Source of the DNA: Proteles cristata cristata | Lineage: Eukaryota > Chordata > Mammalia > Carnivora > Hyaenidae | Assembly: GCA_017311185.1 (NCBI GenBank) | Contig: JAESUZ010003297.1 | Coordinates: 682,001-746,000, forward strand | Direction of reading: 5' to 3' | Length of the DNA: 64,000 nucleotides | Shown: in pieces, positions 63,192-64,000 of the stretch | Position numbering within the stretch: position 1 is the first letter of the stretch | Layout of the letters: the number at the start of each line of letters is the position of its first letter | Notes under the pieces: generated by a model | Databases searched by the model: none | Told to the model about the DNA's origin: nothing | The model's input: only the letters and a program-made list of their open reading frames with translations | Position numbers and translations under genes: made by a program

Positions 63192-64000
63192 CTGTAAACA
63201 GAGCCACAGGGTAATCTGGCAATGGGCCTGGCTGGTACCAGGCTACCTGTGGTGGCCAGCAACCTGGCCTCTGTTCCCTTGCCAAGCCCTCAGGCAGGCC
63301 TGGGCTTGATCCCACTCTTGCCTGGGGAAGCCCAAGCCAGCCTACTGGGCAGGTGTGGGTGCCACACCCCAGCACGTGCCACTCAAAGGCTGTCCAGTGA
63401 CTGCTTCCCTCTGCCTCATCTTGGCTACAATCACTACCAGCCCATTTGTGAAAAATACCTGCCTCAGGGGAGAGGGCAGGGCAGGGCATGGCTGGCAGAC
63501 AGGCGAATGGCACACTTCATCCTGCCTGTTATGCCTGGCTATCTTTCAGCTATGAGTGGGCCTCTGGCACTCACATCTGCCCTCAACTCTCCCATAAAAA
63601 AAGCCATTGCAGTAAACAAAGGAAGACAAAAGGGGGATGCCTGGAATAAGTGAAGTCTCTCTTATTCATCCAAACCCTGAGCTGCTTGGGTGGTCTTACC
63701 CCCAGGCTCCAGGCCCAGGGCCTAGTAACACACCTCAATCCCCAAGGTAGGATCCTGGCCCAGCTTGGAGTGGAGCCAGGTCAAAGCCTTTGCTGCAGAA
63801 ACTTGCTGCTTTTCCAGATCAGGAGGCCTCCCAGGCTTCAGGCTCCCCAGCCCACACCTGAGTCGAGGCTTTCCCCGTTCTGGCACCCTCCCCAGCACCA
63901 TGCCTCTACCTGCCTCTTGCCCACATTTAGTTTTTCCCTGTCAGTCAGCTCCCTTCTGACCCTACACACAAGGAGAAACCTGTTTGGAGTGAAAAGTGAA
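63192..64000 (-). other. SLC12A4: Left part of an SLC12A4 intron, no exon seen
   Basis: Acceptor TGTTTACAG precedes the exon starting EELDIRPKV. The preceding exon (expected to end in ALFE) is not in the window. No repeat or coding feature is recognised here. Confidence 0.7.

Overview
This is mammalian nuclear DNA, almost certainly from a cat-family (feliform) carnivore. Genes are split into short exons with GT-AG introns. About thirty tRNA-derived SINEs carry the box-like head, CT-rich body and AAATAAA tail typical of carnivore SINEC elements, and many match the felid type. The gene order EDC4 - NRN1L - PSKH1 - CTRL - PSMB10 - LCAT - SLC12A4 is the gene-dense block found on human 16q22.1. 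Gene names rest on remembered protein sequences of the families; no search was run.

Layout: (1) 1-2,890, + strand: the last eight coding exons of EDC4, an mRNA-decapping scaffold. (2) 3,060-4,720, + strand: the complete three-exon NRN1L gene, a neuritin-like GPI-anchored protein. (3) 4,720-9,470: intergenic DNA, mostly SINE, L2 and MIR relics. (4) 9,470-35,920, + strand: PSKH1, a protein serine kinase, with a CpG-rich promoter, a non-coding first exon and two introns of over 11 kb. These introns hold most of the repeats. (5) 36,080-38,100, - strand: CTRL, a chymotrypsin-like pancreatic protease of seven exons. It ends tail-to-tail with PSKH1. (6) 39,975-42,450, - strand: PSMB10, the inducible beta2i proteasome subunit, eight exons. 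(7) 43,870-47,080, - strand: LCAT, the plasma cholesterol-esterifying enzyme, six exons. (8) 47,260 to beyond 64,000, - strand: SLC12A4 (KCC1), a K-Cl cotransporter. The last 22 coding exons lie in the window; its first exons lie to the right.

Every coding exon set reconstructed here keeps an open frame across all junctions. Complete genes give 169 (NRN1L), 424 (PSKH1), 264 (CTRL), 273 (PSMB10) and 440 (LCAT) residues. The genes are packed neighbours and do not form one pathway: RNA decay, signalling, digestion, antigen processing, lipoprotein metabolism and cell-volume control sit side by side.

I found no unknown gene system. The observations most worth checking are regulatory: three introns with minor-spliceosome (U12-type) signals in EDC4 and SLC12A4; two upstream ORFs in the PSKH1 leader, one starting in a near-TISU element and ending at the exon boundary, the other ending in TGATG on the main start; a poly(A) signal overlapping the LCAT stop codon; an IRF-type site upstream of PSMB10; nested and tandem SINE insertions; and two related sequence blocks in separate SLC12A4 introns.
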